A stretch of 64,000 bases of DNA, from NCBI GenBank assembly GCA_951213105.1, contig OX578152.1, positions 76,130,680-76,194,679 on the forward strand, in the 5' to 3' direction. Positions 46,467 to 57,921 of the stretch are shown here, in pieces; positions within the stretch are counted from its first letter, which is position 1, and every line of letters starts with the position of its first letter. The notes below the pieces were generated by a model, which was given only the letters and a program-made list of their open reading frames with translations, did no database searches and had not been told where the DNA came from. Origin of the DNA: Amaurobius ferox. Taxonomy: Eukaryota; Arthropoda; Arachnida; Araneae; Amaurobiidae. The position numbers were made by a program, and so were the translations under genes.

Positions 46467-47320
46467 TCTGATGTGGGCAACACATGATATTCTTGCCAAG
46501 ATACTGAATTTTCGACAATTAGTCGTCATTTTCATTGATTTAGCGTCATTTTTATCCATTTGGCGAGATTTTCGTTAATTTGGCAACATTTCAAAAAGTC
46601 GCCAAGTTGGCGACATTACGCCAAATTTGTCGCCAAAATCTAGCCAAGCGTTATGCACTAAGAAATAAGTTATTCTTACAGCAGATAAATGACTATTGGC
46701 GTTGAAATACAAAAGTATTACTCAAACTATCTTTTTTCATGAATGAAGCGAGCTAGATCCACGAGAATGATGTCACCCAATTTATCGCATGGTATTACAT
46801 ATGAAAAGTGAACATGTTTCGCAATAGGAAATATATTTTTTTAATTTTATATGACTTTTTGATAATTTTTTTAAAAATGTACAATATCTCGAGAGCGGTT
46901 CAAGTTAGCGTTCTAAAATTTATGTCAATCGTTTTCTAATGAAAAATTACATAAAAAATGTCTATTTGCGTAACTTTATTAGTGGTTTTGATTTTTTGAC
47001 GATTTTTTCAATATTTCATTCGAAAATTTAGGGGGGTTCTGAACATTCGATTGCGTATAAAAACAATAGGCTTCCAGTGTTTACGGATTGTGATATTTGT
47101 ACCAAATTTGGTTCGAATCGGTCCATTCGTTCGTGAGATATCGTCTCCACAGACTCACTGACACACACACACACACACACACATACACAGACATCACTTC
47201 AAAAATGTTTGTTTCGTGATCAGGGATGCTTGAAACGTGCTATCCCGTCGAAAACTCGAATTCGAATTTCCGACCCCGTCACAATACTTTCCTTATACAT
47301 TATGTTTATAAGGAAAATAA
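46467..47320 (+). mobile_element. Family A repeat, 5' internal deletion
   Basis: From TCTGATGTGGGCAACACATG to GGAAAATAA. About 80 bp after the start, including the 5' short inverted repeat, are deleted, joining CACATGA to TATTCTTGCCAAG. The CA tract is at 47160-47182. Confidence 0.78.
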
Positions 47321-47531
47321 TTATTGCAAGAGATTTTTAAAAAAGCGACCGAGCTGATCACAGAAGGCGTCTGATAAATGTATGTCTCTTTCTCTAAATA
47401 TTGAGCAGTATATTTACAGGTACTAAAGGTACACCTGTGATACAGAGGATTTTAAAAGATGATAGTTTTTGTTAATAAATACCAAGGCGACAAGAAGATA
47501 CCAGATTTCGGCAAGAAGACGCCAGACTTGA

Positions 47532-48194
47532 TGTTATGGACGGATAACGATTTATGGTGCAAACAACGATTTATAATATCACGTCACATGATGTGTGTAG
47601 ACTCGTGGCTGTAAAGGTAGCTGGCCAATGAGGAGGCTACTCCGCGGGGGGCAATAAGAGATTGTCCAATTGCCTGGACTAGGCCCCCTCACAGATGCAT
47701 CGAGCCAATGAGCAGCCAGGGCGGAGTTAACAAAAAATCTTGTGCAAGAGATGAAATGATAAGAGGAGAAAAGTCAGTCACAGACTCAGATCTAGTTTTT
47801 GTGAGAAGTGTGGTACGTTAACATGTCTTAGAGTGCAGACGTTAAAATGTACGAGTGCAGAAAATGTTAAAAGTAAACTACAGGTCCACAAAAGGACGTA
47901 GACTCCTATGAATCAACATTACGAACGTGACAAGAGCAAATGTAAACCCTGTTTATTATCAGTTATGAGGAAAAGTTGTTAAAATCTGACTCTAAATTAA
48001 CCCCGTATCACACTGATTAAACCAGCAGAATACTTTGTTAAATAATATAATAATCGATGTTAAGTACAATGTCAAATATTGATGTGAATTTAATAATAAG
48101 AATATTTATAATACCACTAATAATTATAATAAAAATTAAATTTGAGAAAAAGCTGTCTTTTCATTTTCCAAAGTCAATTGCACTACTCGACACA
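47532..48194 (+). repeat. Possible solo LTR
   Basis: A 663-bp non-coding block opening TGTTATGGACGGATAACG and closing CTCGACACA, i.e. TG...CA borders typical of LTRs. It is less AT-rich in the middle (CCGCGGGGGGC, CAGGGCGGAG) than other spacers. No flanking duplication is convincing and no second copy exists in the window, so this is tentative. Confidence 0.3.
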
Positions 48195-48200
48195 GAAAAA

Positions 48201-48953
48201 TCTGATGTGGGCAGCACATGACTTTCCCTGCAGACTTATTTATATCCACGTTCTCTTTATTTTAATTTAATTTAATTCACTTTTAATTCAATTTTCATTC
48301 TCATTTAGCAATTGGACTTATTTTCAAAGGTGGCGTAGAGAAATTATGAAAAAACTAAAATATCTCGAAAACGGCTAGTCCTAGTGTAATGGAGTTGGTC
48401 TTATTATTTTCTTCGTTAAAAATTACGTATAAAACAAGCATTTAATCGATATATTTGATCATACGTAGTTTTTATTTTATATTTTGACGATTTTTACTGG
48501 CCAATTTGCAAAAAAAGGCAGTTATTTTTCCAAATCGTACCAAAATCTAGTCAGCGCCAGGGTAACCAACAAGCGACTTATCTACCGAATTTTATAAAAT
48601 TCGGTCATTCAGTTTTTTAGCTAGAGTGGATACAGGCTTTTGCGGGCCATTTCGCAAAAAAAGGCGGGTTCTTTTATTCCGAATCATACCCAAAACTAAT
48701 CGGCACCAGATTCGCCCACAAGGGACTTACCTACCAAATTTTATGAAATTCGGTCAATTAGTTTTTTAGTTAGAGTGGATACAAAATCTGCACAGACACA
48801 TAGACAGACACACACACAGCCGCCACCCTAAAAATAGTTTTTTCGTATTCTAGAGGTCTCGAAACGCGTAGATCCGTCGAAAACTCGAGTTGCAATTTTC
48901 GACATGATTCCAATACTTTCCCTATGCATTACCATGTATTGCAGGGAAAGTAA
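48201..48953 (+). mobile_element. Family B repeat, full copy
   Basis: Complete from TCTGATGTGGGCAGCACATG to GCAGGGAAAGTAA. CACACACACAGCCGCC has replaced the usual ACGTCACG after the CA tract. Confidence 0.78.
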
Positions 48954-48956
48954 AAC

Positions 48957-50276
48957 TGCTACAACATGAAAGAGCGAATAGTGTGATGATAAAGAACACA
49001 GATAGAGATGGCATGGTAATGCAATACAGTAATGGCATAGACAGGATAATCAGTAGACAGTAGGACCAGCTCTTGCGGCGATACAAGCAGCAACCCTTCA
49101 AGGAGCAGATGCAATGAGCGTGCAGATAGTTTCTTGAAGGACGGATGACCATATGCCTTCAACTATCCTCCACATGTCGTCCTCCGTTTGAGGCGGGGGT
49201 AAGGCAGTCAAACGACGACCAATCACGTTCCATGCATGCTCTATGGAGGCGAAATCTGGAGACAAAGGAGGTATAGGAAGCACCTGGATACCTCGCAAGG
49301 CTTGTCTGCTGACGGTTGCCGTATGCGATCACGCATTATCTTGCTGTAAAACAACATTTTGCAACCGCTAAAGGTAGGGCAGTGCAACCGGGCGCAGCAC
49401 CTCATCCACATATCGTCGTACCGTTATTGTGCCTTTGATATGAACCAGAGGTGATCGGCTATCGAAACCGATGTCACCCCAAACCATGATGCCGCGTTGT
49501 CAATCAGTATGGCGTTCAACAGTCGCAGGAAAATGGATCTGTCTCCACGTCACCTCAAGACTCTCACACGGTGACTATCATTTGACAAACAGGACCGAGA
49601 CTCGTTATTGAACACTACCCTGTCCCATTCAGTCGTCCAAGACGCTCGAACCCGACACCATTGCAATCTCTCACGTCGGTGTCTTGTCGTCAATGGCAGT
49701 CTTCGTAAAGAACGGTTCAGGTGCAAGCCTCTTTCTATCAATCGTCGAGAAACTGTTCTCGCTGATATTGGATCATCCAATGTATCCTGCGAAATATCGA
49801 CAGTCGACGACAGCTTTCGAATGCATCGAACAACAAATGCTGGATGAACCTGTAGCACTGCGACGATTCACATGACCTCCTTCAATCCACCTTCTCCAAA
49901 TCCTCTGTCCAGTGTACGCATCTAAGCGTGTTTCAGCGGCGGATGCGCCGGTTCGACCACCCAGCCGTACATGGGCCTAAAATGAATGCCCTCGCACGAT
50001 CGTCCAAATTCTGAAACGGACTTCGGCATCTCTTCAACAACACGTGTCTTCTGTGATGAAAAACAGCTCGGAAAACGATTTTCCGTAAGTGACAAACAGT
50101 AACAACTGTTGGCTCATCTTCCGTTTTCATCCCTTTCATCCCCGCGCTCTAATAACGTGATCTACTTGCATTTCAGATCATTTGCATACATCGTCCAATT
50201 GCGTTTGTCTCACAATTTGTATAATTATACGGCCAAAGCTTCATGGTGTTGCATTTTCTATGTCGGGTAGTGTATT
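48957..50276 (-). pseudogene. Tc1-like transposon 3, broken transposase
   Basis: Minus strand. The likely terminal sequence is CACTACCCGACATAGAAAAT near 50270. Coding remnants: HPAFVVRCIRKLSSTVDISQ and SARTVSRRLIERGLHLNR (HTH region), RHRRERLQWCR, then WDRVVFNNESRSC (~49610), where the usual first catalytic Asp of the SDES motif is Asn. Near the end come PPLSPDFASIEHAWN with the catalytic Glu (~49255) and the C-terminal EDDMWRIVEGIWSSV. Stops and shifts separate the pieces. It is closer in layout to Tc1 copy 2 than to copy 1. It abuts family B on the left. Confidence 0.8.
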
Positions 50277-50290
50277 TCAATGTATGTATA

Positions 50291-50532
50291 TTAACCTTTT
50301 GCTTACGGGTGGGACAACATCCATCCCAAACGAAGAACCTCTGAAAAAGACAGGTATTTGACATACCCTGCCCCAAACAGTTCGATCCCGCTTTGCAGGC
50401 ATTGGCTTCCATGGACGCCAATGTCTGCAAAAGGGGATCGAGCTGTTTGGGATAGGGTATGTCAAATACCTGTCTTTTTGATAGGCTCTTCGTTTGGGAT
50501 GGATGCTATCCCACCCGTAAGCAAAATATTAG
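50291..50532. mobile_element. MITE M, near-complete foldback
   Basis: TTAACCTTTTGCTTACGGG at the left and its inverse (CACCCGTAAGCAAAATATTA) at the right. The two ~110-bp arms are complementary around GCAGGCATTGGCTTCCATGG. Opposing ORFs (50277-50465 and 50358-50693) are the mirror images of one arm. Confidence 0.75.
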
Positions 50533-51087
50533 CCAATTCAGTTACAAGTTTGCAAAGGGACGCACAGTGGGTTATTGCGGCTACGAACAATGTGCAAAAT
50601 ATAATTAATTATGTCATATACTATTTCACGACGCAATCTCGTAAAATTTGCCCCAACACCTTTTATTATCAATTCAAGATTCAAGAAAATTGAAAGCAAT
50701 ATAGCTATGAAAGAACACTATTCTAAGATTTGGCAACGATTACCATTTTACAGAAAATCATTTTTGCATCCAGTATATACTAGGCATGCGAATGGCTTCT
50801 TGTAATCTAGACACTAGAAATTGGAAAGTAGTCAAAAAATCTGGTAATATATAAAATGCACATCACGATTTCCCCACGGTTCGCAGAAGCTACAGGCTGT
50901 AAAATCTGTTTTATGCTCAACGCATATGTATTAATAGATATACAACATGTTTCACGAAAGGTGTCCGAAAGGAATCAACGGTTGGTTGTAGAAGTCAACT
51001 GAACACTGGAAAATAATAAGCAAACGGAAGTATTATTAATTTATTTCCTACATACCGTTAAATAAATGAAATGAAATTAAAATGAAA
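50533..51087. other. Unassigned spacer
   Basis: No supported gene. The ORFs at 50611-50805 are AT-biased and motif-free. Confidence 0.4.
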
Positions 51088-51853
51088 TCTGATGTAGGCA
51101 ACACATGACTTTCCTTATATAATGTAATGAATTTACTACTTTTATAGTAAAAGAAAATAGGTTATTTTTATAGTGAATACTTATATTTTTTCGAAGATAT
51201 TGACATTTCGTTAATTAGTCGTCATTTTCGTTGATTTAACGTCATTTTTATCCATTTGGCGAGATTTTTGTTAATTTGGCAACATTTAAACAAGTCGCCA
51301 AGTTGGCGACATTCCGCCAAATTCGTCGCTAAAATCGCCAAGCGTTATGGACGAAGAAATAAGTTATTCTTACAGCAGACAAATGACTATTGGCTTTCAA
51401 ATAAAAACGTATTACCCAAAGTATCTTTTTTCATGAATGGAACGAGCTAGATCCACGAGAATGATGTCACCTAATTTATCGTATGGTATTACATATGAAA
51501 AGTGAACATGTTTCTCAATAGGAAATATTTTTTTTATTTTATATGACTTTTAGATAATTTTTTTGAAAAATGTGCAATATCTCGAGAACGGTTCATGTTA
51601 ACGTTCTAAAATTTATGTCAATCGTTTTCTAATGAAAAATTACATAAGAAATGTCTATTTGCGCTAACTTTATTAGTGATTTTGATTTTTTGACGATTTT
51701 TTCAAAATTTTATTCGAAAATTTAGGGGAGTTCTGAACATTCGATTGCGTATAAAAACAATAGGCTTCCAGTGTTTACGGATTGTGATTTTTGTACCAAA
51801 TTTGGTTTGAATCGGTTTATTCGTTCGCCAGTTATCGTCTCCACAGACTCACT

Positions 51854-51907
<54 letters not shown>

Positions 51908-52034
51908 TAACTTCAAAAATGTTTGATTCGTGATCAGGGATGCTTGAAACGTGCTCTCCCGTCGAAAACTCGAATTCGAATTTTCGACCCCGTCACAATA
52001 CTTTCCTTATACGTTATGTATATAAGGAAAGTAA
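51088..52034 (+). mobile_element. Family A repeat, best reference copy
   Basis: Full 947-bp copy with all landmarks: start TCTGATGTAGGCAACACATG, inner CTTTCCTTATATAATG, a GCGAC/GTCGCCAA-rich palindromic block (51293-51330), TCATGAATGGAACGAGCTAG, a (AC)n tract of ~48 (51854-51902), GTGATCAGGGATGC, CGTCGAAAACTCGAATTCGA and the end palindrome. It has no coding capacity; ORFs arise from the CA tract. Confidence 0.82.
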
Positions 52035-53182
52035 TATATAGAATCATTTTACCTTTGAATAAAAAGTCCTTAGGTTGTTATAATAACTATCATACTAAAC
52101 CGCAAATATGCAAATTAGTCTTTTGACGCAAATCTACATCTTGTGATTAATATTGCATAATTTTATTATTCATTCTTTTTTTATTATAAATTTGTATATA
52201 TTTATTAATTTTTATAAATGTTTTATTATTATAAATTATCACATAATTTTGTGACCAACTTCAACTGGTAATTACTTCGGGACTGTTAATCGTATAGTAA
52301 TAAATAATAAATACTTCATTAGATGGCTTATAGAGTCCCATTTAGAAAAAAACAAGTTTCTACCTTCTACACTTTCCTTAAACCTTTGATACGGTTACAG
52401 AATTAGGTTGATTAAGTTGTATCTATACTACACTTTTTATGCAAAGTTTTATTATAACTGGATAAAATGAAATGCACGTTATATTACATAAAAATTAAAT
52501 TAAAATTAATATAACTTTTTCAAATTAGTTATTTTTTAACTACTATACTACCCCTTGAATCATCTTAATGATGCATATTTAAACATATAATAAAAAACAA
52601 CATGAAAAAAAAAAAACACACACACACACACACAGCTGAAATTTTAAATCTTCATATAAAAAGTCTGTATGAATCCATTTCCATTAAAATATGTCAAAAT
52701 TTCTATTTTTTTATTTTTTCGAATATTAATTTCATAATTCATATTTCATACAAAATATTATTTAAAAAATAAAAGTGGCGTAATTGTGTTTGGGTTGTTT
52801 AGCAGTACAGTAATACAAAACATCAGCGTGAGAAAGATAATTATTACAAAAGATATGAATAAAAACCTGAGAAAGTAATTTAGCATTAGGAGCTCAAAAT
52901 TTTACATACTCATAACTCGAAAACGCTTGATACAAATTACTCGAAATTTGGTATCCGAGGTTGAATTTTGCTCTAGATTCAAAATATGAGGTCAGACATG
53001 GGAATTTGTCGCAGAAGAACTTATACAGTACGTTATTCCTTATCGAATGGTATCTTTGAATTTGTTCTACAATGAAGACGCTCAAATAACAAGGGGGGGG
53101 GGCTTCAGCTGTACATATTATATATGTTGTGTTCCCAATACATAAAATGCTTTATTGCCTATCTCCAAAGGAACCAACCAAC
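52035..53182. other. Unassigned AT-rich spacer with (AC)n
   Basis: Very AT-rich with an A12-(CA)9 tract at 52606-52633 and a G9 run near 53094. No gene supported. Confidence 0.45.
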
Positions 53183-53197
53183 AATTTGCTATTATGT

Positions 53198-53253
53198 TGT
53201 TGTTGTTGAGACCCAGACAGTCCGACCTACCAGAAAGGTGTAAAGTAACCGAA
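53198..53253 (-). mobile_element. 56-bp SINE tail insertion with perfect target duplication
   Basis: Reads on the minus strand as the last ~50 bases of the 5S-derived SINE followed by (AAC)n. AATTTGCTATTATGT is duplicated exactly on each side (53183-53197 and 53254-53268). It is an extreme 5' truncation. Confidence 0.85.
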
Positions 53254-53268
53254 AATTTGCTATTATGT

Positions 53269-53934
53269 AAAGGTACTGGTTGCTTGACCTTTGCGGTATT
53301 CTTCGTGACTTTGGTACCAAATTTGACGAAATATCGCCAAATTGGCGGCTTTTAGCGTGTTTTATAAAATACTCGAATTTTATCATTATCTCTAGTACTT
53401 TCCAATGCCCACTTTCTGGTGATTTCCATTTAAAGTGTATAATGGAATCAACGTGGAGTTAACAGATACTGACGTAATACGAGTCACATTGAATTGAGAG
53501 ATGTATCGGTGTTTTGAGGACATAGACTGCTGTTTTGTGAATTAGTTGAGCATTTACTTGCTGGTTTATTGTACATAAAAATTATTTTGTGATTTTATAA
53601 AATAATTATCAAGCTGAAGGGTACCTGAAGGTTATTTTGGGATTTTGTAAAATAGTTATGAAACTGTATATTGTTCCTGTTTACTCTCTTTGGTTCTTTT
53701 AGGTAAAAACGTTAGTTATCATAAATTCGAACTCATTTTTGTATCCTGAGCGTACACCCACGATTTGAATACATACGTCATAACGGTATGTATATTGTGC
53801 TATATGTTTAACGTAATTCCACAATTCCTTTCATGACCAGAGTAGTATATAACATGTCTGGGCAAAAATCTATACAGTCGGAATTTGATACCCGGTTCCG
53901 TTTGAGTATTCTTTATCTAAAAAATTAAGTCTAA
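53269..53934. other. Unassigned spacer
   Basis: Short overlapping ORFs without motifs; nothing else recognised. Confidence 0.4.
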
Positions 53935-53983
53935 TGCGGAAAACTTGAGCAACGTATATAAGCAAAAATAACACAATAATTCA

Positions 53984-54030
53984 GCATACAGTTGTTTCGA
54001 GGATACGCTGTATCTCCTTCATCAGTGCAA
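53984..54030 (-). ncRNA. Hammerhead-ribozyme-like core, intact consensus
   Basis: On the minus strand: GCA, CTGATGA (54025-54019), a stem II (GATAC...GTATC), then GAAAC (53998-53994), a two-base-pair stem III with loop AACT, GTA at the expected cleavage site and TGC pairing with the leading GCA as stem I. All core positions fit except that the first stem II pair is weak. Assignment is inference. Confidence 0.5.
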
Positions 54031-54336
54031 GAGAACCAACAAACTCGAAGTCCAAAAGAAGAACTGACGCAAAAGGAAAAAACAGAGGGAGTTATATACC
54101 TAAGACCTGGATTAAGAGAGAGCCAATCAGAAAACACTTCCTGTTGGGTCTCATTTGTTCTTTTTCGGACTTGTTAGGATATTCCAATCCTATTGTGTTT
54201 TGGGACACGCTAATCTTGTATGTTACTTCTCGTTTCTGATTGATTGAACTGTTCTTCGTGATGCTTTTTGATTGGCTCTCTCTCAATACAAGTCTTAGGT
54301 ATATAGGTATATAACCCCCCCCCCTCTGTTTCTTCT

Positions 54337-54381
54337 GCACTAATGAAGGGGATCTAACGTATACTCGAAACATCTGTATGC
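54337..54381 (+). ncRNA. Hammerhead-like core, mutated partner
   Basis: Plus-strand mirror of the other core: GCA, CTAATGA (54340-54346; the invariant G is A), GAAAC at 54367-54371, GTA at 54376-54378, then TGC. The G-to-A change should abolish cleavage. Confidence 0.45.
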
Positions 54382-54426
54382 TGCATTATGTTTTTTTTGC
54401 TTATATACGTTGCTCAAATTTTCCTT

Positions 54427-54974
54427 ATCCTGCACGCAAAGTGTGTTTTACTTATTGAATATGTCTAATACCTTCAAGGGAAACTAAATTGAAATACTCT
54501 TGTGAGACTATAAGGTTTATAACTATTATGTTCGAACATTAACGATTAATCTTTCATCTTTTCTCAAATAGGCGCAAATGCACCACAGAAAATATATTAA
54601 AAACAATTTCCTTTCTAATTGACACATACTCTTTTACATATTTATCCGTGCAAGCTTTTGCATATTCACCCATTTGACGCATTACACAGTAACCTCAATT
54701 TATTTTACTTTTTGCTGTCGTATATCTCTCGAAGCATTTATGCGTGTAACAAAGTGAATAGAAAAATAAATATTGATTACAAATCGTGGACGACACAATG
54801 CCCATTTCTCTAATAGCTTATGGCTCGTCTTGATGGATTATACAATCCAGAACGGCTTGAGATCTGACGTCAACCGTCAACGTCACTCAAGGAAATTGAT
54901 ATTGGTGTAAAATACGCGCGTAATAAGTGAATGGTGCTATCAAAAAATCTACGAGATGGGAGGAGTTACAACTT
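54427..54974. other. Unassigned spacer
   Basis: AT-rich, no gene recognised. Confidence 0.4.
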
Positions 54975-55215
54975 TATGTTAGGAAAACGCCAAAATCGTT
55001 CAAAACAATAATGTAGGTGGCGCTGGGATAAGTCCCACTGAATTGTATGTATTTGTATGGTGTGAAAGACTGGAATTGAATTAAAAATATTTAAAGTGTT
55101 AATTTTGCAGAAATGAATTATCAGTGCAATGCAATTTTGAACTTGAACAATAAAGAATATTTCTACGTATTAACATTAATTTTACTTTTAAATTTATTTT
55201 ATCCTACACCTGTAC
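54975..55215 (-). repeat. Family F copy 3
   Basis: Inverse of the 3' half of family F: AGGTGGCGCTGGGATAAGTC pairs with the GACTTATC-CCCAGCGCCACCT order at 5505-5533, continuing to AATAAAGAATATTTCTACG. Confidence 0.6.
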
Positions 55216-55249
55216 TCAGAAAAAAATACTTTCTTATAATTATGGAACT

Positions 55250-55383
55250 TTAACCTTTTGCTTACGGGTGGAACAGCGTCTATCTCAAACGAAGAACCTC
55301 TCAAAAAGACAGGTATTTGACATACCCTATTCCAAACAGTTCAACCCCCACCGACGCTGCCCCACCCGTAAGCAAAAGGTTAA
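55250..55383. mobile_element. MITE M, internally deleted
   Basis: 134 bp: left terminus TTAACCTTTTGCTTACGGG, right terminus CACCCGTAAGCAAAAGGTTA. Most of the right arm is lost. Confidence 0.75.
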
Positions 55384-55511
55384 TTTAAAAATAATCAAAA
55401 ATACATATAAATTAGTTAAATCCTTGTTAACTCCTAAATTAGTTAAGTTTCTTTTTTCCCTGTTGAAGGATCATATGCAACTTTACTCTTTTCTGGTACT
55501 ATGAGTGGAAT

Positions 55512-55584
55512 GCGGCCGATAGTACGCATCAAGGCAAACAATATTTGTAATAATATTGTTTGTCTTGATGTGTACTATCACCGC
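55512..55584. other. 73-bp miRNA-like perfect hairpin
   Basis: Left arm GATAGTACGCATCAAGGC-AAACAATATT and right arm AATATTGTTT-GTCTTGATGTGTACTATC pair over ~30 bases with two G-U wobbles and a six-base loop (55546-55551). The size and loop are those of an animal pre-miRNA, but a tiny MITE or fold-back duplication would look the same. No other copy was noticed. Confidence 0.5.
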
Positions 55585-55931
55585 CCTCACCCCCCCTTTT
55601 TTGTTGTTGTTTTTGAAAGAGTTTACGATCACCATGTATTTACTGCTTGTGCACATTAATGATATCACATAGAATATACGATAAGAAAGATTCCCAAGTG
55701 CAAAAATGCATTCAGTAGAATTGAAATATATTTGTGGGGGGGGGGCAAAATTCCATAGGTCTTCTCTTTAGATCAGAGATGAAAAATGCGAAGCACGCGT
55801 GAGACATCTGGGACGTGAGAGATTTTCAGCTGCACGCCAAAGAATCAAATGTTAGAAACTGCTCCTGTTTTGTTCCAAGATTTCAACAATCGAGGAGAAA
55901 TAATAAAAATAATTCAAGGATAACAAATAGG

Positions 55932-55996
55932 GTGCGTCGGCCCAGTGATTAGCGAGCGGGAATCACACTAGGAAGACCCGAGTTCGATTCCCGCAC
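55932..55996 (+). mobile_element. tRNA-like sequence, probable SINE head
   Basis: GTGCG and CGCAC ends can pair. A-box-like TCGGCCCAGTGATTAGCGAG and B-box GAGTTCGATTCC are present. At 65 nt, with no complementary T-arm stem, it cannot be a normal tRNA. It is followed by ATTAAAGAAA repeats. Confidence 0.55.
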
Positions 55997-56031
55997 ATAA
56001 ATTAAAGAAACTTAACATCGATTAAAGAAAA

Positions 56032-56193
56032 ATGATTTCCATTGCGACAGACGGGGCACCTAATATGACTGGGTCAGCAATTGGCTCGGTTAATTTATTT
56101 GAAAACCATATTTGTCATCCCATATTAGGATTCCACTACATTATTCACCAACAAGTGATGCATGTGTGTTCGAAAGCTAGGACCATCGATTAA
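56032..56193 (+). pseudogene. hAT/ZBED-type transposase fragment
   Basis: A 53-codon ORF with ISIATDGAPNMTGSAIGSVN (from 56035) and GFHYIIHQQVMHVCSKA. The TDGAP-M-G and HCIIHQ-LC-K spacing is characteristic of the hAT-like transposases domesticated as ZBED/GTF2IRD2-type proteins. Only this catalytic-core piece remains. Upstream reading is broken by the tRNA-like SINE and downstream ends in a stop. Too short for the full ~500-600 residue protein. Confidence 0.7.
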
Positions 56194-57209
<1,016 letters not shown>

Positions 57210-57741
57210 AATCGTCCTTGAACTAAATGAACGATACATGACGTTAGAAAAAATGAGATAAAACTCCTATGGCTGAAACGTATGAAAATGCCATAATACT
57301 TAGAGAATTATATCTAGTTATCGTTAGTGTTAGTAAAGTTGTTGCTATTGTTAGTTGACACTACAGACAGGCATAGTATTTAGTACGTGTATTTTTGACT
57401 ATCTTTAAATTAAGGGTTCCCTAATTATGAGTACAACCAATCAGTGTTTTCTCATAGTTCTAGGATGGAGTTCAGAATATATAGAGTTAAAAATAAATTG
57501 AAATGTAAAATTATTTTGAATATGTAGGAATATTATTTATTGTTTCAGTTCTGATTTGCATTCCGCTAATAGATTATTTTTATAAAATGGACAGTTTAAA
57601 TAAATATTTCAGACCTTTTGTCATAGAAATGCATACAATGCAGGACTACCTCTTTATCCCAACGCCACCTGAATGATTGTCTCAAACGATATTGGCGTTT
57701 TCTTAATATGAAGTTTTAACTTCTTTTACCTCCATAGAGCA
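57210..57741 (+). repeat. Family F copy 4
   Basis: Collinear with copy 1 at 4170-4712 over its whole length, with only small differences. Confidence 0.7.
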
Positions 57742-57921
57742 ATGTTTTCAGAGTCGACGGTTAAACTGCTTGACGGTTAAACTGCTCCTATCCTTAGGAT
57801 GCGAAGTCTCCAGTTGAATCCGAATCGCTCAAATCGAGAGAAATTTAACAAATCTATATCATATATAGCTGTGTGAGACTGTCTTACTTAATTTACAGCT
57901 GAAACTGGTGAGGGCAGAAAC

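Larger units (their letters stand above)
53935..54426. repeat. Inverted repeat with hammerhead-like ends
   Basis: Arms 53935-54131 and 54268-54426 are inverse copies (GAGCAACGTATATAAGC outermost, AGAGAGCCAATCA innermost). Each outward-reading arm contains a hammerhead-ribozyme-like core. Such ribozymes are known from the terminal repeats of Penelope-like elements, so this may be two such ends joined tail to tail. No coding. Confidence 0.65.

Noticed and set aside
55932..55996. A functional tRNA gene
   Set aside because: It is only 65 nt and its T-arm stem is not complementary.
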